Assembly (NCBI RefSeq): GCF_018446385.1
Contig: NC_056004.1
Coordinates: 24,062,492 to 24,126,491 of the forward strand
Reading direction: 5' to 3'
DNA from: Zingiber officinale
Taxonomy: Eukaryota; Streptophyta; Magnoliopsida; Zingiberales; Zingiberaceae
Length of the DNA: 64,000 nt
Positions within the stretch are counted from its first letter, which is position 1. Every line of letters begins with the position of its first letter. Position numbers and translations under genes: made by a program. Below, piece after piece: positions 46,340 through 58,750 of the stretch. A model generated the notes under the pieces. The model worked only from the letters and a program-made list of their open reading frames with translations, did no database searches and was not told where the DNA came from.

Positions 46340-49300
46340 ATGAGCCCCGGCGTCGGTGCCGCGCGCATGGAGGAACCCGCGTTGCCGGTTTCTTCTTCAG
46401 ATCCGCAGGAGACGGATGGAGTCATCGTTCGGTTTGCGGATCTGTGCCAGGTTTGAGCTGACTTGAATTGTATGTGATTCAATTATTGCGTATTTTGTGT
46501 GTGCTTATCTAAATTGATTGTGGTTGAGCTAAAGGAGTTGGCCCTTGGGGAGTGTGTGAAGAGAGACGCCATGGATGTATTCAGAAAGGGTAAAAATTTG
46601 TTTTTTGCCAGCTCAACGTCACTGGGGACTAGATCAGTAATTCGCCTCCTGTCTCTCTCGTGTTTTTACCTCAATTTGGTTTGGCTTCTCCTAAAAATTT
46701 GAAATTTTCAGCCGGAGGAGATGGGAAGATACTGGTCAGCATTTGTTCTTTTCAGTGTGCCAAGATTAATCGAGGGCGAGGTAAAGGAAGGCCAGAAAAA
46801 GGAGAGGGCTAGTCTGTGTTGGATCTTAAGTGCTTGTAAATTGAAGTAAGCCTTTCATGATCGTCTTAGAAACATTTGTTTTCTAATGGCATAGCATTGA
46901 TTCATGGTCTCAACTATAGAATTGTGGATTTCTTCAATGAGTTTCCGCTTCTTTCTCTCAAGGCGGGCCATATTTTTTGTGAGTTGTATGGCTCAGATTG
47001 GGAGAAGAGGCTTAAGGTATGCATTTGGGGGTCCTTATTCTTTGTTGAAAACTTTACCATTATTATCCCTGATTCCTTTTCTGATACTGATGCTTAGGTG
47101 AAGGAATTGCAGGAGAATGTTTTACAATTAATTGACATGAGCAGGTAAGCAACCTGATACTTTTTCTTTTCTAGCAATGTGGGTCTTGTCAGTCTTATCA
47201 GTGAACATAATTTCTGGCTCATGTAGTGTTTGTAACAGAGTTAACTTTGTGGGACTTAGATAAAGCTTGATCTGATACCTTGTTTTAGTTTGATTTGATA
47301 CATTTCACTGTTTTGTTGCACTAAAGGCTTCAGCCTAAGTTCAATCACATCGTTTCTTTTCAGATGGTGGTTTGAGCAAGCCTTCAAGAAAAAATAATGA
47401 ACTAACATGATACACTCCACTATTTGTGACCTAAAGGCTTCATCTTAAGTTGGACTACACGTTTCCATTCAGATGGTGGTTTGAGCAAGCTTGCAAGAGA
47501 AAAAACAGAAGAAATTATTAAAACAGAATCAGGCCATCATGTCCTAGTAGTTTATTTCCTTTTCTATTTACCTTTTATTTTATAAATATGCGTACACATG
47601 ATTAACAACCCAACGGCCAATTTTATACATTAAAAATGTGTTGTGTGGCATGAACAATGTTTATACTTGATTATGACTATGATTAGTGATCCTGAAAGCT
47701 GGAGAGATGGCGCGCTGGGTAGGTGACTGTGATGTTGACTGTGCGAAAACGTTGAGCTGACAAAGATGATGGGAAAAGGATATGAACTAGCAAAAAAAGG
47801 AGCTGCTTCTTTTTCCCTGTGCAGTGGGTAGACAAACGACGCCAAAACTAGGGTGGGGTCCCTGGTGTAAGCCATCCGACATTCAAGTCAGTGGAATGGT
47901 CGAGTGGAAATTAGAAAGATGAACAGTAGATGCGTGCAGCATGTAAAGTATATTGCCTCGCATAACTTCCCAACGGAGAGAACCTCCTTTATATACCACC
48001 TCTCATAACCTCCTTTATATGCCACCTCATGATTGCTGCGGTTATGACAGGTGGTAGATAACGTCAAGAGTCAGAGGTTGTCGAGTGAGGGAAGACGTAT
48101 AGCCTCGGAGAGGTACAGTCATTTTCGTTACCCATATGTGCACCCCTTTTGTACTTATGCCATTGATGAGGCGGTTACAGGAATATGCTGTCATATTGTG
48201 TCGGTTGATGGCCGGTGTAGTCACCTTCGAAGAAGGTTCCATTGAATGCATTTGTTGCGATGAAAGAATATTCTCTGACAAATGGTTGTTACACTCTGAC
48301 CGTTTGTTGTGATTCTCTGATAAGGTTGTCCCTTGAATATATCTTGGTCGGACATTTAGCCAACTGGTTGAACATTGTAGTGGCAGACCGATACATAAGC
48401 AAGGTATTGAGTCCTGTAAAAATGTTCTAGCTGTAAGCAGCCTGGCTATATGTCATGTGATGCTGGAGATCTGATTATGAAGTAATAGAGGGCCAAGTCC
48501 TATAGGTTCAGCCGAGTCTATGACCAATTGGCTAGATGCTGGGATACTCGCTTCTGAAGGATGGGAAACCAAGCCTCGAGAGACTCGACTGGTGCCTTAA
48601 GCCGATCGTCTTTGCACTCGGAGGCTTGTCCCTGAAGTGATAACCTGAGCTCTGGAAGTTCGGTCGGGTTCCTTCTGAGATTTGCCTTGTATATTTACTC
48701 TGAGATAAGGACGCTGGACCATATAAATTTGATCAATATTATAACCGGCCACTTATATGAGAGAGGACGGGTGCATGAGCAGTGAAGGCCCATAAACCCG
48801 ACCGACTATTGGGTCGACTAGGTATATACTGAATCGTAAGTTGAGAGTGAAAGGCTAGGTTCTCGAGTCCAGGCCAAATATATTCCCGGCCGGCCTTGTG
48901 GTAAGCCGGTCCTCTCATAAACCCGAGCGGCTCATGGATGCTCGGATATACACTAGGTGTCTTGGCAGGAGTGAAATACTAGGTCCATTAGGTCCGGCCG
49001 GCTCTCGGACCGGTCGTCCTTGGATTGAGGGCCTTAGCGTTGGGTGAGGAGCAAAGGTCCTGTCAGGAGTGACACGCTGGCTGTCACCTCTCCTTGATTT
49101 TGACCGCCATGTCACCTTGACCTTGACCACCACATCACCCCGGGGTCCGTGTTTAACATCCCATATCAATTAACATATTTCTTTAGGGATTTCATTTCAA
49201 ATGCAGAAAGGGTGTGTATGTGTGGAAAGCTTTTATATATTTATATTCAACAATCAACATTCCCATTACGTATTGCATATGGTGTTGAACATGGCCAATG

Positions 49301-52300
49301 TATGCATTATAGGCAGCATGAGCGGTTCTGTATCTCTAAAATGCTCCTTTCCCATTTTTTTCAACATTTGCAATATATATTTATCTTTTTGATGATTAGT
49401 AGCTTACTTATTTGACTTAATTTAATGCAACAGTTCACCTAATACTCATGATAGTATTATCTTATGAACTTTGCTTGGACACAGGTTCTATAAGACAGGG
49501 TTCCAGGAATTATTTTCTATGAATAACATGATGAACAAAGATCGAGATTCTACAGATTATGGAAGTTCTGAAAATGTCCTAGATTTTTACCGTTTTGGGT
49601 GGATGCTTTTCTTAGCACTTCGTCCGCAATCATTGAGCCACTGTAAAAATGTTGTGACGTGCAAAAATGAGCTGGTTTCTGTGTTGGTCAGTTTCTTCTT
49701 TAACTTTTTTTAAATGTTTAGATGGAAATTTGAATTTGTTCTTGTTCCACGGTTACATATGTTGTTTAGATATTTGGATTATTCATGTTAGAATTGATTA
49801 AAAATTGCACTTTGATATGACAGGCAATACTCATTCTCCACATTCCTCCAAAATTCAGGAAGTTCTGTGTCCAAGAAACCTCCATATTATGTAATGTTTC
49901 TTTTGTATCATATCAAATTTTTTTTCTTGTTATTCTTGTTTAGACAGGCTTCTAGCATCATTGATAACATTCATCTTCTACAGTTAAGCAATCCCACAAA
50001 AAAGTGAATCTTCTTGCTTCATTATCTGAAATTTATCATACCTCGGAAGATGAACTGAAGAGGACAATGGAAAAAATTCATTCTTTGATAGTGGATGTTT
50101 TAAAAAAGAAACCTTACTCGGCTTCAGAATTCAAATCAGAAAGTTTAGACAACATTGATACAGGTAAGAAGTTTGCTACTGCTGTCTTTGACTTGTATTC
50201 TTATTTGTTTTTTCACCTCATCATTTTATAGACGTAATCTAATTGCTTTTGAACCATAACTCAACAGATGGATTGACATATTTCGAAGATTTATTGGAGA
50301 GAGAGTCATTAAATTCGAGTTTGGCAATTTTGGAGAAAATTTATGACGAGTCATTGAGCATAAGAGGAGAATTGGATGAGCGCATTTTCATAAATACTGA
50401 AGTTAATATACTTAGTTCTGAAAGCGCTGGAGGTACAACAAGCTTATACAATGCTGAGGTATGTTAGTCTAAGGTTTCATGTGTAACTCTATTGCTACTT
50501 TGAGTTTCTTTGAGTATTTAACTGCATGTAAATTTGCAGTGCAATGCCTCACCTTCAAAGACGATAGCATGTCACTTGGCTCCAAATTCCCCAACATCTT
50601 TAAATGGTTCTCTTGTTCATAACTCTAAGATGACTCTTACACCAGTGAGCACTGCCATGACAACAGCAAGGTGGCTACGAGATATCATTTCCCCTCTTCC
50701 TTCAGAACCCTCGGCAGAGCTTCAGTGTTTTTTTTCATCTTGCAATCAAGATATCATGAACATTGTGACCCACAGGGCAAGCATTATACTGGAGACAATT
50801 TTTCCAAGTCCTTTTGGAGAATGTTCAATTTCTGGGAGTTTCCAGAGTGCAAACCTGTCTGAAGACATAGCATGGGCACATGAGAGGAAAATGGAAGCTC
50901 TTAAATTATACTATAAAGTTTTGAAAGCAATTTCTCTAGCAGAATCACGGTTGTTGAATCACAATAATCTTACACCATTGTTATCCAACGAACGTTTTCA
51001 TCGCTGCCTGCTTGCTTGTGCTGCTGAACTAGTTCTAGCTACACATAAGACAGTCATTTTGATGTTCCCAGCTGTATTGGATAGAACTGGATTAACAGCT
51101 TTTGATATGAGTAAGGTGATTGAGACTTTCATTAGATACGAAGAAACTTTGCCAAGAGAGTTGAAGAGACATCTTAATTCTTTAGAAGAACGGCTTCTGG
51201 AAAGCATGGCATGGGAAAGAGGTTCGTCACTGTACAATTCTTTGATACTTGCAAGGCCAGCCCTTGCTGGTGAAATAAACAGCCTGGGACTATTAGCTGA
51301 GCCAATGCCATCTCTGGATGCAATTGCAATGCATCAAGATATTTCAAATGGATGCATGCTACCTAAGGTTTCACAGAAGATAGATGCTTTTCCAGGTATC
51401 TTTCCTATTCAGATGGCGGCCCATAATTTTGTACTAGTGATATACTCCTAAAAAAAAAAGATTTTGCAGAAGATAGATTCATATAGCCAACTCCAAATTG
51501 TTGGGCTCGTTGTTTGTTGTTTATGAAGTTATTTCTCATCAGTAAGCTTGGCAGTCTATGCTCAGAATCACATTAGATTCATCCGAAGCAAATGTGCATT
51601 AAATGTTACCTGTGCTTGTGAATTTGTTTCTTTTGAGGATTTTTATTTTTTTTCACTTTTCATCCAATTTGGAAAACATTATATGTCATTGCCCCTATTT
51701 CTTTTTTTTTTGAAATATATAAGATTATGTGCATTTTAGTCCCTAAAATATAGTGGATTTCAAACTTGTTACTTGTATTTCTATTTTGAAATATATAAAA
51801 TTATTATCATTCTGGGCTCTAAACCATGTAGAGTTTGGGCTCTTCATTTGTGTCGACTAGTTTTGAGAAAATGTAGAGAAGATTCAAGAAAAAGAAATCA
51901 CCAGCTTTGACCACCCTTCTATTGTATGTTGTCAATCAGGAAATTGACATTCGACTCCTAGTGAAGGAGAAGACATTTAGGCAAAAACAGTTGAAGTTGA
52001 GCAAAACCATTCGAATTATTCGTGTCTGCTTCATGAATGTTTTAGTCTGCTGAAGCTGTAGCAAGAGCAGTATAGCTTATCCTAGGAATTCAGTATTTCC
52101 TTCTGCAAATGCCACCATTAACTAAAATTATTTCTTTCATCACGGCTAAATTTTCTTTCTTTTGATTCCTTCAAATGAGATAAGTTTTTTAAACTTGCCC
52201 AACATTTCAATTCATTAGTCAACAAGGCTTGCTAGCTATGTAGTTGTAATAGAATGTTAATATGACGAGTTTGATATATATATTTTTTCTGTGCTAAACT

Positions 52301-54143
52301 ACTAATGTGTTGTTTTCTTATATACATACCATTGCAGATAACAGGGGGGAACCTAGATCCCCAAAGAGACTATGTACCGAAAGCAAAAGTTTACTGCCGC
52401 AGTGTGGTTCTACACCAACTGGCAAGAAACATATATTGAGCTTTAGTTGTTTCAAATTTAAGTCACCATCACTCCAGTCCAAATTTGCAAGGTTTGCACG
52501 TATTTTGTCTGATTGATGCTCTAGTTGTATTTGCATCTAGTGACAGCATTTATTTTTTGGTTCTTATTTGTAGTCCTTCACAGTCTAACCCTGCTGGAGG
52601 GGAAATATATGCTGAAACAGGAATTAAAGTTTTCTTCAACAAGGTAAAGTTACTTTGGAAATTGTCTTTTCTTGTCTTACTTTTGCGTTTGTTTTGTAAC
52701 TTTTCATACCCATAGATTTTAAAACTAGCTGCTATAAGGATCAAAAGCTTGTGTGAGAAGATAGAGCTGCCTCAGCAAATTTTGGAGCATGTCTTCTGCC
52801 TGTTCCAACAAATCCTTGCTCACAGGACAGCTCTTTTTTTTAACCGTCATATTGATCAAATTATTTTATGTAGCTTGTATGGAGTTGTTAAGGTAGGCCA
52901 ATTCCTCCAAAGTGACTTCTTCTGACTTTACAATTTTTATTTCCAGGAAATAATCTGTCAGTTTGAGTTCATAGGTTAATTTTCTTCATACAGGTTTGCC
53001 GTATCGGTCTGACCTTTATGAGTATAATTGACTGCTACCAAAAACAACCTCAGTGTAAACCTCAAGTTTTTAAAAGCATTTTTGTTGCTCTACCATCAGA
53101 TAATAGGAATGGGGTAATATACGATTGCTAGTCCATCTGATTTGATTTCTTTTTTTAGTTTCTAATTTCCTGCTATTTATGTAAACAGAGAATGGTCCAG
53201 GAGCATGTAGATATTATTACCTTCTACAATCAAATATTTGTTCCATCTGTAAAGCCCTTGTTGGTGGAAATTCAAACTAATGGAGTTACTGCAGAAGAGA
53301 AGAATCACACTGATGGTATGCCACTATATTGGTTGTTGTTTGTCCCTCTTTTGGATGGAGGATGAATTCTTTCTTCCCACTGCTGAATCTGTTTCTTGCA
53401 TTTTTCTTGTACCTATAGGTCAAACTCCTAATTCACCCAAATTGTGCCAATTCCCAAGTCTTCCTGATATGTCCCCAAAGAAGGTTTCTGCTGCTCATAA
53501 TGTCTATGTTTCCCCCATGAGGCAGACAAAGGTGAGTCCGTTTGACCTTGTATATACTATGCAATGACTTATCCAAATGTATTTTAACGGTAGACTGCTT
53601 TAAAGACTTTAGCTTTAATTCTGAGACAAAACGCCGGTATAGAAAAACATTGGCGTCTTTCTATGTAAGGGCTTCACAGAAATTGTTATAGATTCCTCAA
53701 CGATTGAGATTTAATCTAGTGTGTATCAGATGGTGGTAGAGAAACTGCATTCATGCCTTTTGCAGAATGAACATGTGTAATATAACACGCTGTTTCAACA
53801 GATGGATGCTCTGCTTTCTCCGAGTTCCAGGAGTTACTATGCTTGCATCGGCGAGAGCACTCGTGCATATCGGAGCCCCTCCAGCGACTTACTTGACATC
53901 AATAACTGCCTAAACGGGTATTGAATCGAACCAAACTTGTGAATTCCTACTTATTAGTCCCGGATGCTCACCCTCTTTTAATCCAGCAGCAATCGTAGGA
54001 GGATCAGTGGCAGACTCAATTTCGACTTTGTAAGCGACGCTGTGGTAGCTCGATTTCTCAGCTCTCAGAATGACAGTTGTGTTTCTTCAAATGTTCATGA
54101 GACACCAAACTTGCCCATGAAGCGTGAGGAACCCGACTCGTAA
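46340..54143 (+). CDS. RBR: RETINOBLASTOMA-RELATED protein
   Basis: Eighteen exons: 46340-46450, 46529-46636, 46712-46845, 46920-47016, 47098-47144, 49485-49686, 49824-49890, 49984-50163, 50268-50458, 50540-51395, 52338-52491, 52574-52643, 52716-52892, 52994-53113, 53189-53315, 53419-53531, 53802-53917, 53987-54143. All phases join, giving 1008 residues, normal for plant RBR. The N-terminal domain reads [13 protein letters not shown] and [16 protein letters not shown]. Pocket A starts at [16 protein letters not shown] (about residue 413); pocket B has [18 protein letters not shown] and [17 protein letters not shown] (about 732-855). The C-terminus has SP sites (MSPKK, SPMRQTK), likely CDK targets. 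RBR binds E2F and LxCxE proteins and restrains entry to S phase in the nucleus. Intron 5 (2.3 kb) holds a solo LTR. A second ATG at 46367 is possible. The exon 2 acceptor (46528) lacks a strong pyrimidine tract. Confidence 0.93.
47325..47512 (+). repeat. Direct duplication in RBR intron 5
   Basis: AAAGGCTTCA..TAAGTT followed by TTTTCAGATGGTGGTTTGAGCAAGC occurs twice, near 47325-47395 and 47441-47512. The copies differ at several bases, so this is an old tandem duplication of about 115 bp. Confidence 0.7.
47687..49168 (+). mobile_element. Solo LTR in RBR intron 5
   Basis: 1482 bp, inverted ends TGATCC..CATATCA, flanked by ATTAG (47682-47686) and ATTAA (49169-49173), a one-mismatch 5-bp duplication. 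It shares CCGACATTCAAGTCAGT and the overall order with the solo LTR at 57873-60095. Likely gypsy type because it is long and has TGAT/ATCA ends like the Tat LTRs; the lineage is not certain. Strand is nominal. Confidence 0.72.
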
Positions 54144-55215
54144 GCAGCTAGCTCGTCACACCGAGAGAATTCTGTAATCCCCATAATGCTTTCTACAAAG
54201 CTGTTTATTTGTAGATAAATGGAAAGAAATAAAGGAATAAGAGGACTACGAAAGTTCTCTCTTAAATCGGCTACGATCTTATTTACTTGGACCATGCTTA
54301 ATCAAGGAAATCAGAAGCAAAGAAATTAAAGATGATAAAAATTGTGTTTCCACTATTCAAAAGTGGCTTAACTTTTCATTTTTTTTTTTATTTAACTGGC
54401 TTAGCCATCATCGGATCCTGTTTTCTAAAGTTGGCAGAGGTGGCTCTTTGTTCCTGGATGCATCAGAGTTCAGAGGACCAGCAATCCACAGAGTCGGTGT
54501 CCAAAAAGTTCAGTGGCCAGTTGCCACTGCCACGACCCATGAGTGGAGGATCATTGCTACTGTCCCAAACTGTGCTCAGCCCACGCTCCCATGCCTTCAA
54601 CCCCACCCAACTCTAAAGGCTGTCACACGCCATCACGCCACAGGTTTAGGTGCCCCCAAACCAGCACTCCCCTACAACATCTCCTAACACTGAATACCTC
54701 CTTCTCTTCATGCTTTGTTCCTAGGATAACCCCTACAGCAATATGGCGATCATCACCTTTTAACATGCACAAGAGAAGCTGCTGACTGCTTATTTATTTG
54801 CCGTCTCTTGATCCGAGTCCTGTTGTTTGATCTGGATCTGTCATCTTCTAGTTTATGGCGAAGTGGTCCTGAAGCAAGAGTGCAAGACAGTGGTCCTCCT
54901 TCCACAACTTTATAATTTTAAGCTAGCACAAGCCTGACTAGTGTTTTTTTTTTAAATGTATTTTTTTGCTTCTCACGAGCAGATAAAATACATGAAAACG
55001 AAGAAAGGAAACAGGTTCAGAATAGTAATATACAGGCAATGAGAGGGGTTAAAAAACCTTGGACTGATAGTTAAAGACTGGTTCTGATAAGAATACTTAT
55101 ATTACAACATAAAGGAGACTGCCACCCGGAAGAAAAGCATGATCTGTCTTATGATGCTCAAAAGCTCTTGCACTTTTGAAACTGTGTGATGCTGAAAAAC
55201 CATGTCGAGTTGAAT
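54144..55215. other. Convergent 3' regions of RBR and the HMA gene
   Basis: The RBR 3' UTR lies at the left and that of the minus-strand HMA gene at the right. No further coding sequence is recognised; frames at 54332-54785 look like chance. Confidence 0.5.
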
Positions 55216-55950
55216 TCATGAGCATGGCCAGAACTCAGCCTTTTTCACCTTTGATATGCTCTCCAGGACCCCAACAGGGGACACATGCCCCATCACTGTT
55301 ACTCTCTTGGATTCCAGATCTATGCTGAAGGATGTCACACCTATCAGATTTATCGTTTGTCAGATTTTTTCTGAAGGAAAATAAATTCAGCAGTGATTTA
55401 ATGAGATTTATATCAACATGGCAATGGAGGCAAGTCCTTTAGCATTACCTTCCATTTTAGAGATATGTTTTCTCACTTTTCCTGCGCATCCTTGACAATG
55501 GATTGAAACTCTCATGACCACCACCTTCAACAAACAAGTTAATTGGACAGTGGAAACAAGAAGGAAAGTTGAAAAAAAAAAAAGAGAGGAATAATTGCAG
55601 GCAAAGTTTAAATTACAAGGAAAACCCTGAATTTGTAGCTAAAAGTTCAAATTTTATTTACTACTCACTTGGAAGATATGTTCATTGGCTGTAGTAGTAG
55701 CAGCAGCAGCAGCAGAAACAGCAGTGGGCCATGGCCGCAAATCGGACCTTTGCTTCTTTGTGACCATCGGGAGGGTGACTGCTCGATTCCGGTCACCGGA
55801 GTTGAGTCTCCGGGAGTCGACAAGGCGGGAATACTTCAAGTCGATGAGTGCCTGTTCCGGTCGACATGGCACTATCATCGACAGCGGATCGCCGGGGATG
55901 CAAACCGCCGTCGAGGCTTGCGACCGGCAGAGGAATCCACTGGCCTTCAT
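55216..55950 (-). CDS. Heavy-metal-associated (HMA) domain protein, NaKR/HIPP-like
   Basis: Three exons on the minus strand: 55950-55669, 55524-55449, 55340-55216; 160 residues, phases consistent. The N-terminus reads MKASGFLCRSQASTAVCIPG and LKYSRLVDSRRLN, a conserved patch of plant SODIUM POTASSIUM ROOT DEFECTIVE-like proteins. Then comes an Ala-rich stretch (residues about 79-87). The HMA domain begins VVVMRVSIHCQGCAGKVRKH with both metal-binding Cys of the CxxC motif, continues MEGVTSFSIDLESKRVTVMG, and ends KVKKAEFWPCS. Such proteins bind Cu, Zn or similar ions through the CxxC; the NaKR relatives act in phloem and ion balance. There is no C-terminal CaaX isoprenylation box, unlike typical HIPPs. 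A coding GCA repeat encodes the Ala run. Confidence 0.88.
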
Positions 55951-56524
55951 GAGCGGGGCAGAGACGAAGAGGCTGCACTAAGACAGGGGAAGGATATAAA
56001 GCCAAGAGGACTGGTACTTAAAAAGAGAAGGAGAGTTTCTGGTGTTCCTGCTGAACTTTGTGAGTTTGCAGGTTACTGAGGTGGAAAGAAGAAAGTCTAA
56101 TTAAGTTTTAAATTAGACAATTAATTTTATTAATTACTGAATTAAACCTTCGCAATTAAAAGAACTGCTGATAAATACCACACTGACACTGCTGTCTGCA
56201 CTAGATAAGCTGACGTTCCCTGCCGGAATTCTGCTCTCAAGTCAAGCGGATGAGTTCAAATAATGGCCTAAGCAAGTATTGAGAGGAGGAACAGTGTAGT
56301 GCAATGGGAAGTGAAACAGTGTGCTTGGGAGAAGTGTAAAGGAGGCAATGGTCAATGGATGCATGCCTTCCAAACCTGTTTGTTGGGGAGTAAAGTAAAA
56401 TACAGGAAGAAAAGAAAGAGGGAAAGGAAATTAGAGTGAGAGATAGTGAGGCATTAGATGAAGCTGCTACATATGATTTGGAACTGTGAAAGGGTGGTCA
56501 AAAGAACCAAAACTGCAGGGTGGA

Positions 56525-56527
56525 GGA

Positions 56528-56569
<42 letters not shown>
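56525..56569. repeat. (GA)n microsatellite
   Basis: A pure GA run of about 40 bp, CT on the strand of the HMA gene and about 600 bp before its start codon. It may belong to its promoter or leader. Confidence 0.85.
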
Positions 56570-56571
<2 letters not shown>

Positions 56572-57872
56572 GGAGGAAAGCTAAGGAGGTAAGGATTCAG
56601 TTAAAGTTCAGTCCAATTAATGCTGCAAACAGAGGGAAAGATTCTGTGAGTGAAGACAGTGGGGGGCCACCTGACGCATCACTGTGCCTTCTTCCTAAGT
56701 TTCGAGTTTAATTCTTCTGCTTTCTTCTTCTTTTCCTCTCTTTTCTCTTTTACCGCGCTGAACCGTGAGATAAAAGCTCCAGTTACTCTACTGTAAGTTT
56801 GAACTCCTTTGCGTGCAGTTGAAATTGCCTGGCTGTTCGACGACCATTTCAACTTATTCCTGTAGTGAGGCTCGTGTTAGAACAGAATGATGAAGTATCA
56901 ATTTAACTTGTTTGAAGATAAAATTTCATCAAGTGAACCAAGAGGAAGATTCTAAAGAAGATAGAGGCAAAGTGGGTTGATCCAACCCTTTTTATTAAGA
57001 GTTTGGTTGGAAGCTAAATGACTTTGAGATGTATCGGTAAAGAATATTTTTGTAATTTCCTAGTGAAATCAAAGCATAGATGTCTCAATTCATTGCAAAA
57101 TTTGTCACATTAGCTTGTCTACAAAATGGGCACTGTCGACTCATTTGGCATTTTGGTGGCACTATGTTGGACCAGATTGGATGATCAATAACTTCCATGT
57201 CTCATCTAATTGTTTGTATCGTTTTAGTGATTTATGTTTTGAAAATAGTGGTTTTTTTTAGTGTGCATATAATGAGTCAAGAATAATTCACAATGACATT
57301 ATGATTGGCACAATAAAAATCAGATGAGGAAATGTAATAGAAAGACTATAAATTCAAGGCTTCATTCAATTGAATGGTTCTAATATTTAATTTTATCATC
57401 TACTAATAAAAAACGACTCAACTTGACAATTCAAATTTATTGATTGGATTAGTTAGTTCAATGTGATTTAACATTAGACAATCATAATTTTCATTGCCAA
57501 AAAATATGTTATTTAAAAAGACAAAAAAGAAGGTACGTATATATGACAAATAAATAGTTCAAATAGACAAATATGAAAATCACATAGCAAATATTGAGAA
57601 GCATATATATTTGGGCAAAAATTAAAAAGAGTGTTTTTTTTTTTTCTAAATCATCCGTCCACTTTAAATTTTTTTTATCAAAAGATATCCTTCCCCCGGT
57701 AAAATAATACAACTATCCTTTAGTATTGTTTATCTTCTACCTAAAATCTTAAACTTGGTTGAGTGCGTTGTAGTAACTATGAAAACATAGGTGCTATAAC
57801 ACGATTTTTTTTTTTTTTGCAAAAGTAAAAAGAGCACCCCTTTTTTCTAAATCATCAAGATGTTTTGATATA
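56570..57872. other. AT-rich intergenic DNA, no gene seen
   Basis: No recognisable coding sequence on either strand. Homopolymer T runs lie near 57635-57645 and 57805-57820. Confidence 0.55.
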
Positions 57873-58439
57873 TGATCCTGTCTGAAGGCGATGAGACTAT
57901 GCGCTAGCTTCGATAGGTGATTGCTCAACGAATAATAAGCTTCTTGAGATCTGAAGAGAACTCCTTAACGATCCTGTGTACAATTAAACGAGCCAACAAA
58001 GCGTTAGTGACCTAAGTCTGGGGTAGGAATCCCTGGCTAGGCCCTCCGACATTCAAGTCAGTTTCTTCTCTTGGAAAGTGGAAGAAGAACAGTAACAGAA
58101 ATGCAGGAAAATAGGTTTCAAATGCAAATGCTTGTGTTTGCGTACTTTACTAACGGAGAGAATTCGCCTTTTTATACCACTTCACATAACCTCCGCGATT
58201 GTGAGGTGGTCCCCGGTTTGTTAGAGTTTATTAGAATATGAGAGAAGTACAACCTAGACATCGTGCAATAATCTTCCGAGAAATCTTTTTTCTACCCCAG
58301 ATGCACCTCCTTTGTCGTTTATAACTTGGACCCTTGATGAAATATTTAAAGGGGTATATCACTGTAACTGAAGAAGCTTCGAGAGAATATTTCCCGACAA
58401 ATTTGCTAGGTTGTCATAAGGTTGTCGACTACTTGTCTA

Positions 58440-58750
58440 CTAAATGCATTTTGAGCAGTCATTAAGCCAATCGTATATTGAAAATAACCTCTGTTGAATA
58501 TATCGCAGTCGATCATTAAGCTAGTCGTATATTGAGAATACCTTCTGTTAAATATATCTCGACCGATTATTTGGTCGGTCGTATATTGAGCATACCTTCT
58601 ATTGGGAATATATCCTAGCTGGTCGTTAAGCCGGTCATACATTGAGAATACCTTCTGTTGAATATATCTTGGTCGGTCATTAAGTTGATCGTATTTGAGC
58701 ATACCTTCTGTTGAATATATCTCGGTCGGTCGTTAAACCGATCGTATATT
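58440..58750 (+). repeat. Tandem array, about 54-bp unit
   Basis: Six or so units with CGGTCGTTAAGCCGATCGTATATTGAG and ACCTTCTGTTGAATATATCT. CTGTTGAATA-type words start at 58491, 58545, 58599, 58655 and 58708, giving spacings of 53-56 bp. Confidence 0.85.

Noticed and set aside
54332-54785. Overlapping ORFs after RBR
   Set aside because: Three frames overlap without family similarity, and lie in the 3' region of RBR.
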